A stretch of 64,000 nt of DNA from Bryum argenteum (GCA_037043015.1 CM073326.1:15198345-15262344), one strand, 5' to 3'; shown: positions 25,039-36,899, counted from the first letter of the stretch. Notes: generated by a model from the sequence alone, not told the origin. A program made the numbers and translations.

Positions 25039-26765
25039 TTAATTTTGTTACATTGATGGTTGATTTGTTTGTTTGTGATAAAATAGAAATCGAAAAAAAC
25101 ATAAAGAGGGTTAGAGCAATTGCTTACATGAATGGAGGGCAACAAACTATGAACACTTCTTGTTGCAATAATGTCTAGTCAAGTGGTAAGTCACATGCCC
25201 TATTTGATACAGACTTGTTATTTTCATATAATTTAAGATCTAAATATGTATGATTAGTTGGTGCAATTACAACAGTTGTAATGATATTAAAGGAAGTGGG
25301 AATGTTACATTAGTGCTGATGTTTTTTAGATCAAATGCTTGGAACAAATCATCCATGTGAATATTATTATTTTTAATACAATGACCGAAACAAACCTATC
25401 GTGATCATTAGACCTTCATGTTGGAACTTTCATTTATAATTCTTAAATACAAACAAAAAAACACTTGATGAACCTACATTTATGGTAACCAATTATTGCA
25501 TAGAAATTTGATCCAATCATTTGCATTGATTTACCTAAATTTTAACATATTTTAAGGATATAGTATATACCTAATACATATGATATGTACCTACTTTGGT
25601 TAGAAATTAAAAGTAAGCAAAATGTCTATCAATAGACAATTTAAAGAACTTGGCAAAAGAAAATTTATTGCCAAGATAAAATATTAAAGAAATATTATAA
25701 TTTTAATAAATAAGTTTTGTATCAAATAATAAAAAGTGAATAAATTTGTACATGAATTACAATTACGCCTTACGCCTTTCGCGATGTGAAGATGTTGCAT
25801 CATCCCGTGTCGTTCTTACGCCTTACGCGTTGTCCTTGCCACTCACATCTTTGCACATGTCGCTAATCAGCATGACCAAAACATCTCACAATACTTAATT
25901 GATGATACACGAGACAACGGTAAGTAAACGCTGTACTTTCTTTCTCCACGAGTAGATCAGTTTCTGATTGGGGGCAGATTAATTGTTCGGATTTCATGTG
26001 AAGAGCGTACTTGTCTATGTGTGATGCCAACTTTCTCAAATGCTTAGAATGGTGTATGGATGACTACGGATCTTTAAGTTGGCTTTTAGCACGATTTTTG
26101 TTGGCTCGTGATTGGTTAACTTCGTGATTCTTGTGCACTTGGCCATGAGCAACGCATCACCGACTATGCCTATGCCTTCTTTGTCGATCAAGTGTTTCTT
26201 TTAACCGACGCGCACTTTAGTGCTACTAGTGGTCACAGTATCCACATAAGTACTTGCTCGGGTGTTTGCTCGGGTGTAGTTGAATAACTCTACCTTTGCA
26301 CTTATACACTAAGCTGTTGGTTTTCACACATACTGATCACTACTCTCTCTATGACACCAGCAAAGCATCTAGCTATTGAATTCTACCACCTTCTTCATTC
26401 TAGACTGACAATTCACAGGATCAGTTGGATTTGAGGATCAAGAAAATATGAGCCAATTACGAATTTGCATTTCAATTAAAGTGTAACACATTTGGTACAT
26501 TGGAGTAGCGTCCATACTACCATGAAGTTCACAATACACTTCAACTCTCAGGCCTACCAACTCAACCACAGAGATTGATAAACAGCTAGTGTCTCCAATT
26601 AATACTCAACCAACTCACATTTGGTCATGACATACCGACACAGAGATGTGATTGCCCAATATGTATGCGACTATAATTTGCATTCAAAAACTCCAGCACA
26701 TTCAAAAGCCAACTCCCATTCCAAATGTAAGTCATGGCCACACAGTCACTATCACTACCAAACAA
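25039..26765. other. AT-rich intergenic region
   Basis: The first few hundred bases must include the promoter of the divergent-side LEA-like gene. Around 25765-25830 there is a short repeated ACGCCTTACGC motif. No convincing coding region, TIR or LTR was found in the remaining 1.7 kb. Confidence 0.5.
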
Positions 26766-27231
26766 CTAGTCATAGTTGCAATCAGTCTCTGAATCATTGC
26801 TACGGCGATCACAAACGTCACTTTCCGGGAATTCTATAAAATCCTCCCAAATTGTCTTTAGATGCAGCATTTCATGCTTATTGCAACTAAAGCACATCCA
26901 ATTCTTCCCCATGATCTCCTTAAGGTAGTCGACTCTCTTCTTCCCTGTGATGCATGCTGCACACCACAACTTGTTACAGTAATCACTGGTGATCATAACC
27001 TCACCTCTCTCGCACCAATTGCATTGCTCATCATGGTAATGGGCGTCCTTTATGAATAAAACATAAGTTTGCACGAAAAGCAAATTCCAACTCCGAGTCA
27101 GGATGCTCTATCAAGGAATCATTGACGTTTCTCTCTCCACATGCAGTGCAAAAATATAGAGACAAATTGTTTAAATTGCCTGAACTCTCGGCCATTTGAT
27201 TGTCTTGAATAATGCAAGAGTATAAGATCAC
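26766..27231 (-). pseudogene. ADD-type (ATRX/DNMT3-like) zinc-finger pseudogene
   Basis: The downstream frame has paired cysteines DEQCNWCERGEVMI, YCNKLWCAACITGKK and NWMCFSC, spaced like the PHD-like half of ADD domains that read histone H3 tails. The upstream frame holds YFCTACGERN and a HPDSELEF stretch, like the GATA-like finger that precedes it. The two halves lie in different frames, and the expected linking CxxC (CFSCKLMFYS) appears only in a third frame near 27055-27085, so at least two frameshifts break the domain. No methyltransferase or helicase follows. It lies just outside the left end of the transposon-like structure at 27.35 kb. Confidence 0.55.
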
Positions 27232-27351
27232 TTTGAATTGAGAAATTGCAAAAGAATTGCATTGAAACGCTGACTTTCATGCTCCTATGTTCTTGTAGAA
27301 GATGAAAGCACACACAATTTGCATGGATTCTCAAATCACGACTTTCCCCGA

Positions 27352-27640
27352 AATTGTTGCAGTACTGCCGCAGTACTGTTGCGGTACTGCGGCCAACCAT
27401 TATCAGTATAGTACACACGTTGTACAGCTGGAGTACTGCGGCGAGTACGTCAATCGCAGTGTAATTGCAATACTTAATTTGATCCAAATTTTGTGTAGGT
27501 TACTATGCTCTATTTGTATTGTTGCAGTACTGTAATTATATTGATAGTGTATTGTTGCGTTCTTATTCAACAATAATGACTTTGAACCGTTTCTAAAGTG
27601 ATGCAGTATTGCAGCAGTATTGAAACAAGTAAATGCAATG
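27352..27640 (+). repeat. Left inverted end with CAGTACTGC motifs
   Basis: Many CAGTACTGC/CAGTATTGC copies on both strands. A segment reading CCGCAGTACTGTTGC...GGTACTGCGGC...AGTATAGTACACACGTTGTA matches, in reverse complement, the block at about 32290-32386. Such arrays are typical subterminal transposase-binding repeats of hAT- or Mutator-like elements. The exact tip and target duplication could not be fixed. Confidence 0.6.
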
Positions 27641-27899
27641 TCCAGAGTAATGGATTGAATAATATCTAAAATGTCCCTCTGGGTAGATATTGGACAATTT
27701 GAAATGTTCTTATGCATTAGATTTTATAATCATTCACATGTTTCGCATAAATACATTCCACATAACTCAAATTGTGTCAAAAACAATACATTTGATGGTA
27801 TTTCAAATGGGTACAAAATTTCCTGAATACCAATCATTACCAGCTTTATCCCTTCTTAGAGAAAATGCAAATGATGAGGTGCTAATGTCGGAAACTGCG

Positions 27900-28640
27900 G
27901 TTGTGCCTGTTCTCAACCTTTCTGCTGTCGGTGCAGATGCTCTGGTTCCTCTGTATCGTGCTGCTGATGGAGGACCTCAGGAGTCACCGTGCCGAAAGTA
28001 ATACCAACCGGCAATCTTCGCCCACCTGCAGCAACCTGACTGTTCTCTTGGGTGGAGAGAACCTCCGGAAGACCTTGTGAAACTACTGCAAGTTGCAACG
28101 ACCCTGGTGTAGATGAAGGTGAGATCTCGGTTTTGGCTACTTGGGCAGGCCTTGCTGGCATCTTGGACGGTGTCGAAGGAGGAGACGCCGCTGAGGCCGT
28201 CGGTGCAGATAAGAAAGCTGAAAGAGCACTCCCTGGGATGGGGCAGTAGTCATATATGCGCTTGAAGTGGTCATACCCGAACCTCCACTATGGATATTCA
28301 CGGAACTTGGAACTGCATATGAGGCTAGACCTCGAGAGCTATTGATTCTCCCTCCAGCAGCATTTCTGTATGAGGGCGAAACTGGAGGACTTGCGTCAAT
28401 ATGTCTGTTGCTGTGTACTCTAAAAGGGGATTCAGGCCGTTTAGTTTTGGGAGCTGAGTCCTCTTTGAGAACTGTCGAAGACTGCCATCGGAGTTTTGCA
28501 CATCGGAGTTGGTGAAGGAGGGAGCAGCGGCATCACTCCCACGTGTCTGTCTGATGAGCTCATCAGTCATTCTCCGAGCTTGCGCGACCTGATTGAAGGC
28601 ATCCTCGATGGCCATGAACTGCTGCACATGAGCTTACTAC
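27900..28640 (-). pseudogene. Unidentified Ser/Pro/Gln-rich spliced gene fragment
   Basis: Minus-strand frames give MQQFMAIEDAFNQVAQARRM near 28627 and, further on, PARPAQVAKTEISPSSTPGS and AGGRRLPVGITFGTVTPEV near 28160-27940. GC content and codon pattern are higher than in flanking DNA, which suggests real ancestral exons. No family was recognised. The frame changes several times. It continues the one-orientation series of captured fragments. Confidence 0.35.
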
Positions 28641-28788
28641 GAAGCCACATCTCAAAGTCAGTCTATGCTACCAATTAAAACAACGATGGCATGTGAATGT
28701 ATGAATAAACAACAAGAGAAGGCCAAGACTACTATCAATCAACAACTTGTCACACAGAATACATGTAGGATATGATCAAAATACATAC

Positions 28789-29529
28789 CATGTTAGTGGC
28801 GACAAGACCAGGACTAGCCTTCAAACCAACGGCCCCCCGCTTCTTATCCATTGAAATAACCACACCTTGAACAAGCTGACCTTTACGCAACTTGGTTGAC
28901 TCGTTCACTGGTACAAACAGATGACCAAATCAGATTCGTAACTTAGAGGTATGCTATTCACGATGTGCTTCCGAAAGACAATTGCGATAAACCTCGGTAT
29001 CAATAGCTGGAGCAAAAGCTAAGCCCAAGTATGACTCTGAAAATAATACCACCTTGAGGTGATAAATGTTGGAAGGATGTGACCGTACCGTACTAGAAAG
29101 AAATTGGTAAATGAACTGCAAAGATGATACAGCCTCCATAAGTTAGTTTGATGCATTTTTCACTTACCATCCAAATAGTTCTTATGCAACAAGAAACCTG
29201 ATAAAGCAGGGACTCCAAACGAAAGAAGATAGCCATAATCTTCATTACTTGTTACGACGGCGGTCAAGGCCTGTAAGATAGATCAAAAGCTGAACATTCC
29301 CACATGTTAAGCTCTGTGTGCGTCTATTAATACTATGCTACAGAAGTAATTAGACTCTCTAATTCTTTATGAAAAAAGATGTGGACCTACTTACAGATCA
29401 GTCAAGTAGAAAATGTACAGAAAAAGCAATTATTCCAGAGGAACGGAAAAGCAGAAATGGAAAAACATCAACATGAATCAATTTAGACTCTACCTGATCT
29501 TCATGGACAGCATCAATCGACAGACCATC
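28789..29529 (-). pseudogene. RRP5 (PDCD11)-like S1-domain exon fragments
   Basis: RRP5 is a nucleolar rRNA-processing protein with about a dozen S1 RNA-binding repeats. Three fragments are visible: 29494-29529 (DGLSIDAVHEDQ), 29168-29270 (SNEDYGYLLSFGVPALSGFL, an S1 core) and about 28789-28921 (LRKGQLVQGVVISMDKKRG). The first two splice cleanly in frame (GTAGAG donor, CTTACAG acceptor). The next stretch (28960-29140) keeps no usable frame and stops interrupt it. Only a small internal part of the ~1,900-residue protein is present, so this is a captured or decayed fragment. Confidence 0.55.
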
Positions 29530-29846
29530 CTAGAGATAGTTGAGTTTCAGTGATAGCTCAATACGACGATTCTTCTTCTCGTTTTTTCCATCCTTCTCTA
29601 CTTTTCCACCCTTCTCTGGTTTTCCACGACCTTTCTCTTCACTAACTTCAGAGAGCTTCCGCACGGAGCAAGCTACTAGTTGTCCAACGCTAAACAACGC
29701 TGAACAGATCGGACTGGATAGGGAGATTCTGCAATTCCTATTTCAGTACTTAAACCTCCATTACAATCGACCAATTCCAATCAAACCTCCCAACAATTCC
29801 GATCAAACCTCCCAACAATAAGCTCATTGCAGAGTAGCAAGTGCAC

Positions 29847-30352
29847 CTTGAGATTGCCGGGCATACGCTGAGCAAGAGCTTCCAAGTAATTAGCAATGGC
29901 AGGGTGAAAGTAGATGCTCATGGTGTGCTGCAATAATTTAGGGTTTAGGCCCACGGACACAGTCACAATGCCCGCAAAGGCGTCCAGGTATCGCCGACCG
30001 CTTTCGTCAAATAGGTACTGCATCTTCCCTTCCACAATATTCAGCTGTACCCATCACATCAATAATGTTATCGCATCTAGGAGCCGCTTTCGTCCATTCC
30101 CTGATCAACCCTAATTTGTACCCAGCAGGCATTCTTAGTTACTCACATGCTTCTTACAGTACAAGAAGAGCGCGGACTTGAGAAACTTCTTCCGCTTGGC
30201 CAGAATCTCCTCTGCTTTGCGCCCATCGTAGGACTGGGGAGCGAAATCGAAGGCGGGCATCGGAGGTGCCTCGGGCGACGAGACCTCCTTAGAAGCGGCG
30301 TCGGCAGCGAGAGAAACCTCGGTAGGTCTGCCATTTGGGCGACACGAGCCTC
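29847..30352 (-). pseudogene. AGXT2-like (alanine-glyoxylate aminotransferase 2) 5' fragment
   Basis: AGXT2-like enzymes are mitochondrial or peroxisomal PLP aminotransferases. Exon-like blocks: 30147-30352 (MPAFDFAPQSYDGRKAEEIL), about 29945-30044 ([20 protein letters not shown]) and 29847-29927 ([20 protein letters not shown]). Donor GTGAGT at 30146 and acceptor before 30044 are intact. A stop lies directly upstream of the first block with no ATG before it, the segment between the second and third blocks is truncated (the HCHP region of the family is missing), and the PLP lysine and catalytic core are absent. A non-functional fragment. Confidence 0.65.
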
Positions 30353-30479
30353 ATTTGGGCTCTTCCCACCAGCTAGCAGCGCTCGTTCTCACATACTTAA
30401 GCTCGACTCGAGGTAAAATGTAATCTCTCAAGATCATGCGTAGAGATTTGAACAAATTTAAATAAGGAGTCGCTGCATA

Positions 30480-31950
30480 GATAAGGATTAAACAAATGGG
30501 GAAAAAATATTCTTGTGTACTTCATACCCTACATAAGCCATGCAAATAATCCTAGTACCAAAAAAAATTACGTAATCATTATTCAAAAAACTTATGGTTT
30601 AACTAGGACTCGTTCGAGTCTTGAATGAGGGGGTGAGTGCCTTTGTATAGGAAAAAAAGGGGTTGAATTTTTTTGTTAAATTTTCCTATTGTAGGGGATT
30701 GGTACCCTATAAAAAATATAGGGTGTGTATTGAAAGCATGGAGGAAATAAAAGTATTTTCCAAGAAGTACATAAGTTTAATTAGACTTATCAAAATGGGG
30801 GTGCTTGCAGATGTACATTAAAAAATTTAATGGAAAGAGATTTTTATATTTAAAGTAGTTCATAAGGACCCCATAAAAATTATGGAACCATCAACATAAG
30901 GACCCTATAAAAATTATGGAACCATCAAAATAATTTTAGAGAAATCGGAACTATTTTTCCCAAATTACTTTAAATTACCTCCACCGACAAGAACTTTGAA
31001 TAATTGGTAGAAAATATAAAGAAGATGAGAAAAAATATTTTTAAATCTTAGATTAGCTTATTATGACCTTATAAAAATGATGGTGATACTTATAAATTTT
31101 TGAGAAAAACGCATCTATATGCTTTGAGCTTCTTGCAAAAGTTTTAATACATTGGAACTTTTAATAATAGGGAAAGATAAATAAAATGCCGGAAAAATAG
31201 ATTTTTTTATTTGGACTAGATAATAAGAACCTTATAAAAATGATGATATCATAAATAAATCATAGGAGTAACGCATCTACGTGTCATCATTTACGTGGAT
31301 CCTCCATAAATTTGAATAAGGGGGTGAATAAGAAAATGATTGGAAGAAGGTGATTTTAATATCTAAAGTAAATATATAGGACCATATGAATGTGGTGGAA
31401 GTGTTAAAAATACCATAGGACAAAGGAACCATGTGTAAAAAACTTCGTGAGGATTCAATAACTTGGCAGAATTTGAAGTAGGGGTCAAGTGCAAATGTAT
31501 GGGCAAAAAGGAGAGAGTGTGGTTCTTATAACTTTAATAGATAATTCATGTCATATGAAAATTATGGTGAAAATCTTAGGACCGCGAGAGAAAGGGAACT
31601 ATTTTTCTCAAATTACTTAAGATGAATTAGGTTCATGAAAATAAGGGGTGTATGCAAATGTATTAGAAATTAGCTTGGTGGGGGTGGCTTTTAGGTTCTT
31701 AAAAGCTAATAAGGACCCTATAAATTTTTTGGAATCATCAAAAAAATTATAAGAAAATACGTTTATACGAGTATGTTCAATTTGATAGGTTATTGAATAG
31801 CAAAGAACTAAAATGGCGTGTAAATAACGATGCTTCATACGGAGTTGTAGAGATAGGTTTAATTCTAAAGGCTGTTCAAATTTTGCCAAATTTTCAAAGA
31901 AATGATCATTTCTTTGTAAATGCTTATAAATTTTAAACAAATATGTTCAT
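30480..31950 (+). repeat. Degenerate ~165-bp tandem array
   Basis: A unit with the landmarks GGGGGTG...TGCAAATGTAT, then TTTTTATAT(T)TAAAGTA, then ATAAGGACCCTATAAAAATTATGGAA and an ATCATAA...ACGCATCTA tail recurs at intervals of about 155-200 bp (ATAAGGACC-like boxes near 30862, 31062, 31226, 31380, 31545 and 31706). A local near-perfect duplication of one part lies at 30863-30928. Units are strongly diverged. It lies inside the putative transposon and has no coding content. Confidence 0.6.
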
Positions 31951-32289
31951 TTTGCACCTTTGTCATCGATCATACAATAGTACGAAAGACAAAAATTAAA
32001 AATGTTTATGGTATCTTGAACCAAATATTTATTATGCACCATTGTATCCACCGAACATCATCAAACATCAATTACTTAAGTCATTTTCGTTTAAAAGATT
32101 CCTTAGAACAATAATAACACAATACTAATTGAAACAGTACTGCATCCCTTGCAACTTACGACTATGCTGCAACGGTAGGAGTCAAATCAATACTGCTGCA
32201 GTACCTTGTATGGCTTTCATATTGAAACAATATAACTCACTGAAACAATATTGCAATTTGTTCAACTGCCCTTGTACTGCAGTAAATAT

Positions 32290-32386
32290 GCATTATACAG
32301 TATTATTGCAGTACTGCTGCAATACAACGTTTGTACTATATTGTGTACTACTTGCCGCAGTACTGTTGCAATACTGCGGCAGCTTA
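32290..32386 (-). repeat. Right inverted end with CAGTACTGC motifs
   Basis: Reverse complement of the core of the 27352-27455 block: GCAGTACTGCTGCAATACAA, TTTGTACTATATTGTGTACT and CCGCAGTACTGTTGC. More scattered CAGTACTGC copies extend inward to about 32130, mirroring the left side. Confidence 0.6.
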
Positions 32387-33339
32387 ATCGCATTCTTCTG
32401 AGTCATCACCTTGGAGTCTCATCCGACCTCACCCATCCAGCTTCCTATCACCAGCAGCTTTTTCGGCATTGTACTCACCAGTCACCACAAGCACCGACAT
32501 TGCAATGGAATAGAAACCTTCACCTGGGAGTCACTTCTGTTACATTCTCATGATGTTCCTATTCTAACTATCTAATCTCTCCATCACCCATCCTACCTCC
32601 CATCTCTACCAGCCACCTCAACATTGTACTCTCCACGAGCATCAACATTCCACCTGGAATGGACCGGACCGACATTGCACAACACCATGAGCACCAACAT
32701 TGCACTAGAATTAGACCCTCTTTCATGTCGTTTACCATATCTAGAAATCATAATCTTACTTAAAGAGCATTGTGGTCAAATGACACCCTTAACTGTGGGA
32801 ACCTCATTTTGGCAACGGTAATAGGTTCTAGATTCCTTTCTTACCTTAGTTTACCACGACTTTAGGGGTGCATGAATACCAATTTTAGCCCAATAAATCC
32901 CACCAATATTCTCTAGTCGACAAGAATATTCCCTCAAAAATTTGCTCATTGTTAATTAAAATCTGCTCGCTGCTTTTTAAACTCTGCTTACTGCTCGCAC
33001 CATAATCACATTGTTATATAGACTTATATTTTAAATTAGTGAATGTTTGCCTAGTTATATTTCACACAACTAGACTATTATGAAATTAATAATTGAATGC
33101 CGAAATGATAGCTTACATTTTAGACAATCGAACGTCTGGGTGATAACTTATATTTGACAAAACCATTCATTCATGAAGTTGATAACTAAATGCCTTGTAG
33201 TTATTCATATTCTAGACTACGATTATGAAGTTAATAACTAGATATTTTAGTATTTAGTAATCTTTGAGACTGTTGGGCGTTTGTAAAGTTAATACTGGTG
33301 TAAATTTTTTCGGCATTGTAAATGTAAGATCTCATTCAT
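32387..33339. other. Intergenic region without recognised genes
   Basis: Begins with a C/A-rich part containing repeated CACCAACATTGCA-like phrases (about 32490-32710), then AT-rich DNA. Frames of 65-100 codons exist but show no family motif or splice structure. Confidence 0.5.
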
Positions 33340-33630
33340 GTAAAAAATTCATGCCAACCAAAGATCTCATTTTCATGATTGGTTTACATGAATGGTAAAG
33401 CATGCCAATGAAAACCCAAAACCAAGAGCTGCCATCATTAAAATGCATGCTATTGATTCATACTTTACTATATGGATTTGCCATTTTTATCATGTAAACT
33501 GAAGCTAGTTTGAGACTCAACGCATGTGATTTCAATCAAAACACACTCCACATGAAGAAGATATAGCTCTTCAAAATTTCTGCCCTTCATCCAAAATATC
33601 CTTTTTTTTGAAACAAGGGACTCGTGACGG
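33340..33630 (+). mobile_element. Family D TIR element, 3' fragment (copy 3)
   Basis: Matches the last ~290 bp of the family D elements: CATGCCAATG, AACCAAGAGCTGCCATCA, AAATGCATGC(T)ATTGATTCAT, ACATGAAGAAGATATAGCTC and CCCTTCATCCAAAATATC. The terminal inverted repeat is degraded and the left two thirds are missing. Confidence 0.6.
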
Positions 33631-33852
33631 CTAGAGACGGCTAGAGTAGTAGTAGTAGGTACAACGGCAAGCAAAGCTGTCAACCGCCAACATTCTCTTC
33701 AAAGTGTCCTACGTAACCACGCCCTTTTTCCATTTCTTACGTTTTCACAACTTTCGTGTACAACAAGAAATCTATCAGCTAGCTCAATTGCAAGCTAGCA
33801 CCCATTCCAGAGAGAAGGGGAAAAAATTCAAATCTGTACAGGATAACTACAA

Positions 33853-34754
33853 TCAATGAGCAGCCACATGATGGTTGTCGTCATCTCGGTGGAAGATGTG
33901 CTCGTCTCGATAAAAATGGGGCAAGACGCAACAACCAGTTGCAGCAAACGCCGAAGGCGGCGAGGACTGCGAATACTCCCCGGCCTCCTCTCCTGCGTCG
34001 TGAAAAGGCTCGGAAACCACGGGATCATTCGTTACACCTCCCATTTTCAGTGCAAAGTTGAGCACTCCCTGCTCACGCCCTGACGGCCTCTTAACCTGCC
34101 CACACCAGCAACAGCACTATCAGCAATGAATCTCCATGCAAGCAATGTCGAAGTAAGAAATCAGTCGTAAACAGAACCCGCCCTGGAAGAGTTGAGTGGT
34201 GAACGCTATCAGCACTGTCAGCAACGAGCAATGAATCTCCAACAAGCATGAATACTCCAATGTCAAAGTAAGATATTATTGGCAAACAGAAACCGCGTCG
34301 AAAGGGTTGTAAGCTATCAGCAATGGATCATCAACAAATTGTAAGAACAAAGTAAGTAATCAATCATAGGTAAACGGAAGCTCGTTTTGGAGCTTACAGG
34401 GAGGTTGAGGAAGACGGGCTCGCTGGGTTCCTTGCTCGCGGCAAGGTTATTCGGCAAGTCAGCAAGCGGCAACGTAAGCGAGCCAATAAGGCGATTCGAA
34501 GTGGAACCGGCGTCGTGAATCTCGAAGTATATGATGGCTTCGTCAGGATGCACGAGCCGCTCCTCTCTGCCGTAGATCATCAGTTTCGCATTCCAAGTTG
34601 GAGAGATGCTCCCTTTCGCATCCACAGGACTGTATGCCTTCATGTCGTGGTGAATCCATGCCACCACGTACGGACTCATCTTACCGCCCCATATCCTCAC
34701 GTCTCGCAAGTCCTCGGCGGAGAATATGTTCAGCTCAATCTCCCGATACGCCAT
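33853..34754 (-). CDS. Small C2-domain protein (SRC2-like), 2 exons, 199 aa
   Basis: Calcium- and phospholipid-binding C2 domain proteins of plants act at membranes in cold and defence signalling. Exon 1 (34398-34754) encodes MAYREIELNIFSAEDLRDV, then MSPYVVAWIH and NRLIGSLTLPLADL, covering the beta-sandwich. Exon 2 (33853-34095), joined in phase 0, encodes VKRPSGREQGVLNFALKMGG and a His/Asp-rich tail ending NHHVAAH. I chose the ATG at 34754 because the domain starts there; an in-frame ATG at 34802 would add 16 residues. The acidic loop residues are only partly kept, so calcium dependence is uncertain. The gene appears intact. Confidence 0.85.
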
Positions 34755-35609
34755 CGCTAAACTCCCACTTCCTCTCCACACTCTCAATCCTTCACACTCC
34801 AATACGAACTCTCAATCCTCCACACTCCAATGCAGACTTAAACTATCAGTCCTCGACAATCCAGGCCTTGAACTATCAATGCTCAACAGTCCAATGCAAA
34901 CTTGCTTCTTTACAGTGCAATTGTAAACTAAAGAGACGGAGGAATCGAGGGGCAATTGTGGGCTGGAGGCAATAGAGGCTTGTGAGCTTGGAAGTGGGGA
35001 AGTACTAGAGGATGGTCGCCGACTTAAGAAGCATCACACTTGCTTTCCAGGGGGGGCTTTGTGGTGGGACGAGGGGCGGAGGAGGGGGCGGAGGTGGGGA
35101 CGTGGCTGCTGGGCCGCAGTTGCTTTTGATTCAAGCTGCCTACCAGGCACCGTGTCTTTCCACGTGTGTCCGAGGTGGACCGTAGTTTACTTCTGACGTG
35201 GACGTCGCCTGTAATTTTTACGACGGTTATAGGTGTCGACGATGCTTTGACCACAAAGTCATATTTCTACCTCTACGAACCAATCCAAAAGCCGACGGAC
35301 TTGGTCGCATTTCTAATTTTTTAAGCCTCTCGAATACTTATTTTTTAGAATTTCGAACTGAAATGGATCTTAAGGCCTCATGTAATTCTCATTCAACCGT
35401 GAATGTAAGAAAAATCACCATTGAGTTACCACATTCCCTGCGATCAAAGGCATGCAAAATGTGGGCTGTGGGGCACTTTCTGTGTATAATGACACATTGA
35501 CATCTTGGGGATACTGTACCATGCATTAAAGGTAGGCATGCGGTTCGAGAAAGATACCTTGGAAACAAACACTTTCTATGCAGAATGACGACTTGTAACT
35601 TAGCGAACG
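34755..35609. other. C2 gene upstream region and intergenic DNA
   Basis: 34755-34930 contains short repeated phrases (CTCAATCCTCCACACTCCAA, CTTGAACTATCA) likely in the 5' UTR or promoter. The region 35040-35100 is G-rich (GGGGCGGAGGAGGGGGCGGA). No further gene is recognised. Confidence 0.45.
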
Positions 35610-35612
35610 TTA

Positions 35613-36103
35613 GGGCATCCTCAATGGATGCCATGTTAAAAGGGCCGCCATCGGCATTTCCCAGGGCCCTTTCTGATGGCGGGGCAGGAAGTGCGCAGGC
35701 GCCCTCAATGGTGTGCCCGGCAGCTGCGCCCGCCATCAGAGCCTGCTGCAACCGAGTCGCCCCCTCTCACCCCCTGTCAGAGATTCTGGCATATAAAACG
35801 AGCGCTCGCTGCCATTAACGGCAAGCAAGCGACAGACTGGCACTCGTTTTTATTAATATTTTATTTTTCCACTTTAATAATATCGGCCCCCCTCACTAGT
35901 CGAGTTATGGATAGCCCTTTGACTCCTTTTGGCGTGAGTAATGCGTCTCCCTGCAAAGCCAAAAAATATGCCGAGAGCGGGAGCTCCAATAGCGGACTCG
36001 TCAGGATGAAGGGAGCTGTAGCGTGACCGTTGGATCGAGTTTTTGGTGAACTCACGGTAAGAGCCGTTGGCGGGACCCGTTACCGAGTCCATTGAGGATG
36101 CTC
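35613..36103 (+). mobile_element. PIF/Harbinger-like MITE, 491 bp, TSD TTA
   Basis: Terminal inverted repeats GGGCATCCTCAATGGA and TCCATTGAGGATGCTC differ at one position. TTA flanks both sides (35610-35612 and 36104-36106), the target preference of PIF/Harbinger elements. There is no transposase. The inside is relatively GC-rich. Confidence 0.82.
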
Positions 36104-36481
36104 TTACCGCTCCATTTCTCCCTCTGTCACCTGGCTGTTGCCACCGCGTTCGTGGATGTACCGACTGTCAGTTCCGCAGCGACCCACTTGTGATTGCCTG
36201 CACCTCGGTGGTTGCAGACGCTACTTCCAACACAATTCAAGTCTCTTTTGAAGTCAAGTCCCTTATGAAGTTAAGTACCTCAAGAAGTCAGGTTGGTTTT
36301 GGGTTTCTTTAAGTTACTTGTAAAGCATGTTCAGAGTTCGATGACGTTCTAAGCTGCTATTTCTTCTTTGTGCCGCTCACTCAAATCTGAACTACACTGA
36401 TAGTGAAATACAGTGTTGCCACATTGCAGTATATGGTTATGTTTGTAATAACTCTTTATTCTTGATTCAGTTTTTCACTAA

Positions 36482-36899
36482 AGGCTTGTTTGCACCTGGC
36501 CTTTGCAAAGAGCGTGGATAAAAATTTAACACCCTCACAATTTGGGGAGGAATACCTTCTTTTGAGAAAAGGTGTCATCAATGAGGTTCGTAAAGGTGTA
36601 ATCAATAGTGAGGGGATTATGTATTGGTCCCTCAAGTGGGACAATACATAAGACCACTCTTAAGTGGAGAAAATTTGAGAATTTTTCCAATATTGGTGCT
36701 CCCTTAAGTATTGCCTACTATTGTTCAAAGCTCTTTTGTCCTCCTAAATGTTTGCTAATACCCTACTCTTTAAAGTGTGCCATTTGGACATCCATGTACG
36801 ATTGGTAATTACTAATGAATGTAGGTGCAAACACACACTTTTTAATAGAGTTAAGACCCCCTCCTAAGACCTCCTCTAAGGCCAAGTGCGAACGGGCCT
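36482..36899 (-). mobile_element. Tourist-like MITE, family B, copy 1
   Basis: Terminal repeats AGGCTTGTTTGCACCTGGCC and (right end) GGCCAAGTGCGAACGGGCCT are imperfect inverses. Left flank is TAA; the right flank reads GAA, so the duplication is degraded or lost. Its reverse complement matches the element at 39412 over more than 250 bp (for example GTAATTACCAATC, GGAGGACAAAAGA, CTTAAGAGTGGTCTTA). Confidence 0.68.

Larger units (their letters stand above)
27352..32386 (-). mobile_element. Probable ~5-kb DNA transposon carrying captured gene fragments
   Basis: Bounded by inverted CAGTACTGC-rich ends. Between them, all on the minus strand, are exons like AGXT2 aminotransferase, then RRP5 S1 motifs, then an unidentified Ser/Pro-rich segment, with recognisable splice sites retained. 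This is the composition of Pack-MULE or similar gene-capturing elements. No transposase frame was recognised, so movement would depend on a partner. Boundaries are approximate and no clear 8-9 bp target duplication was found, so an alternative is two unrelated repeats flanking a degenerate gene cluster. Confidence 0.45.

Noticed and set aside
27352-27640. CAGTACTGC repeats as a CRISPR-like array or simple satellite
   Set aside because: Spacing is irregular, copies lie in both orientations and match an inverted block 5 kb away; plants have no CRISPR arrays.
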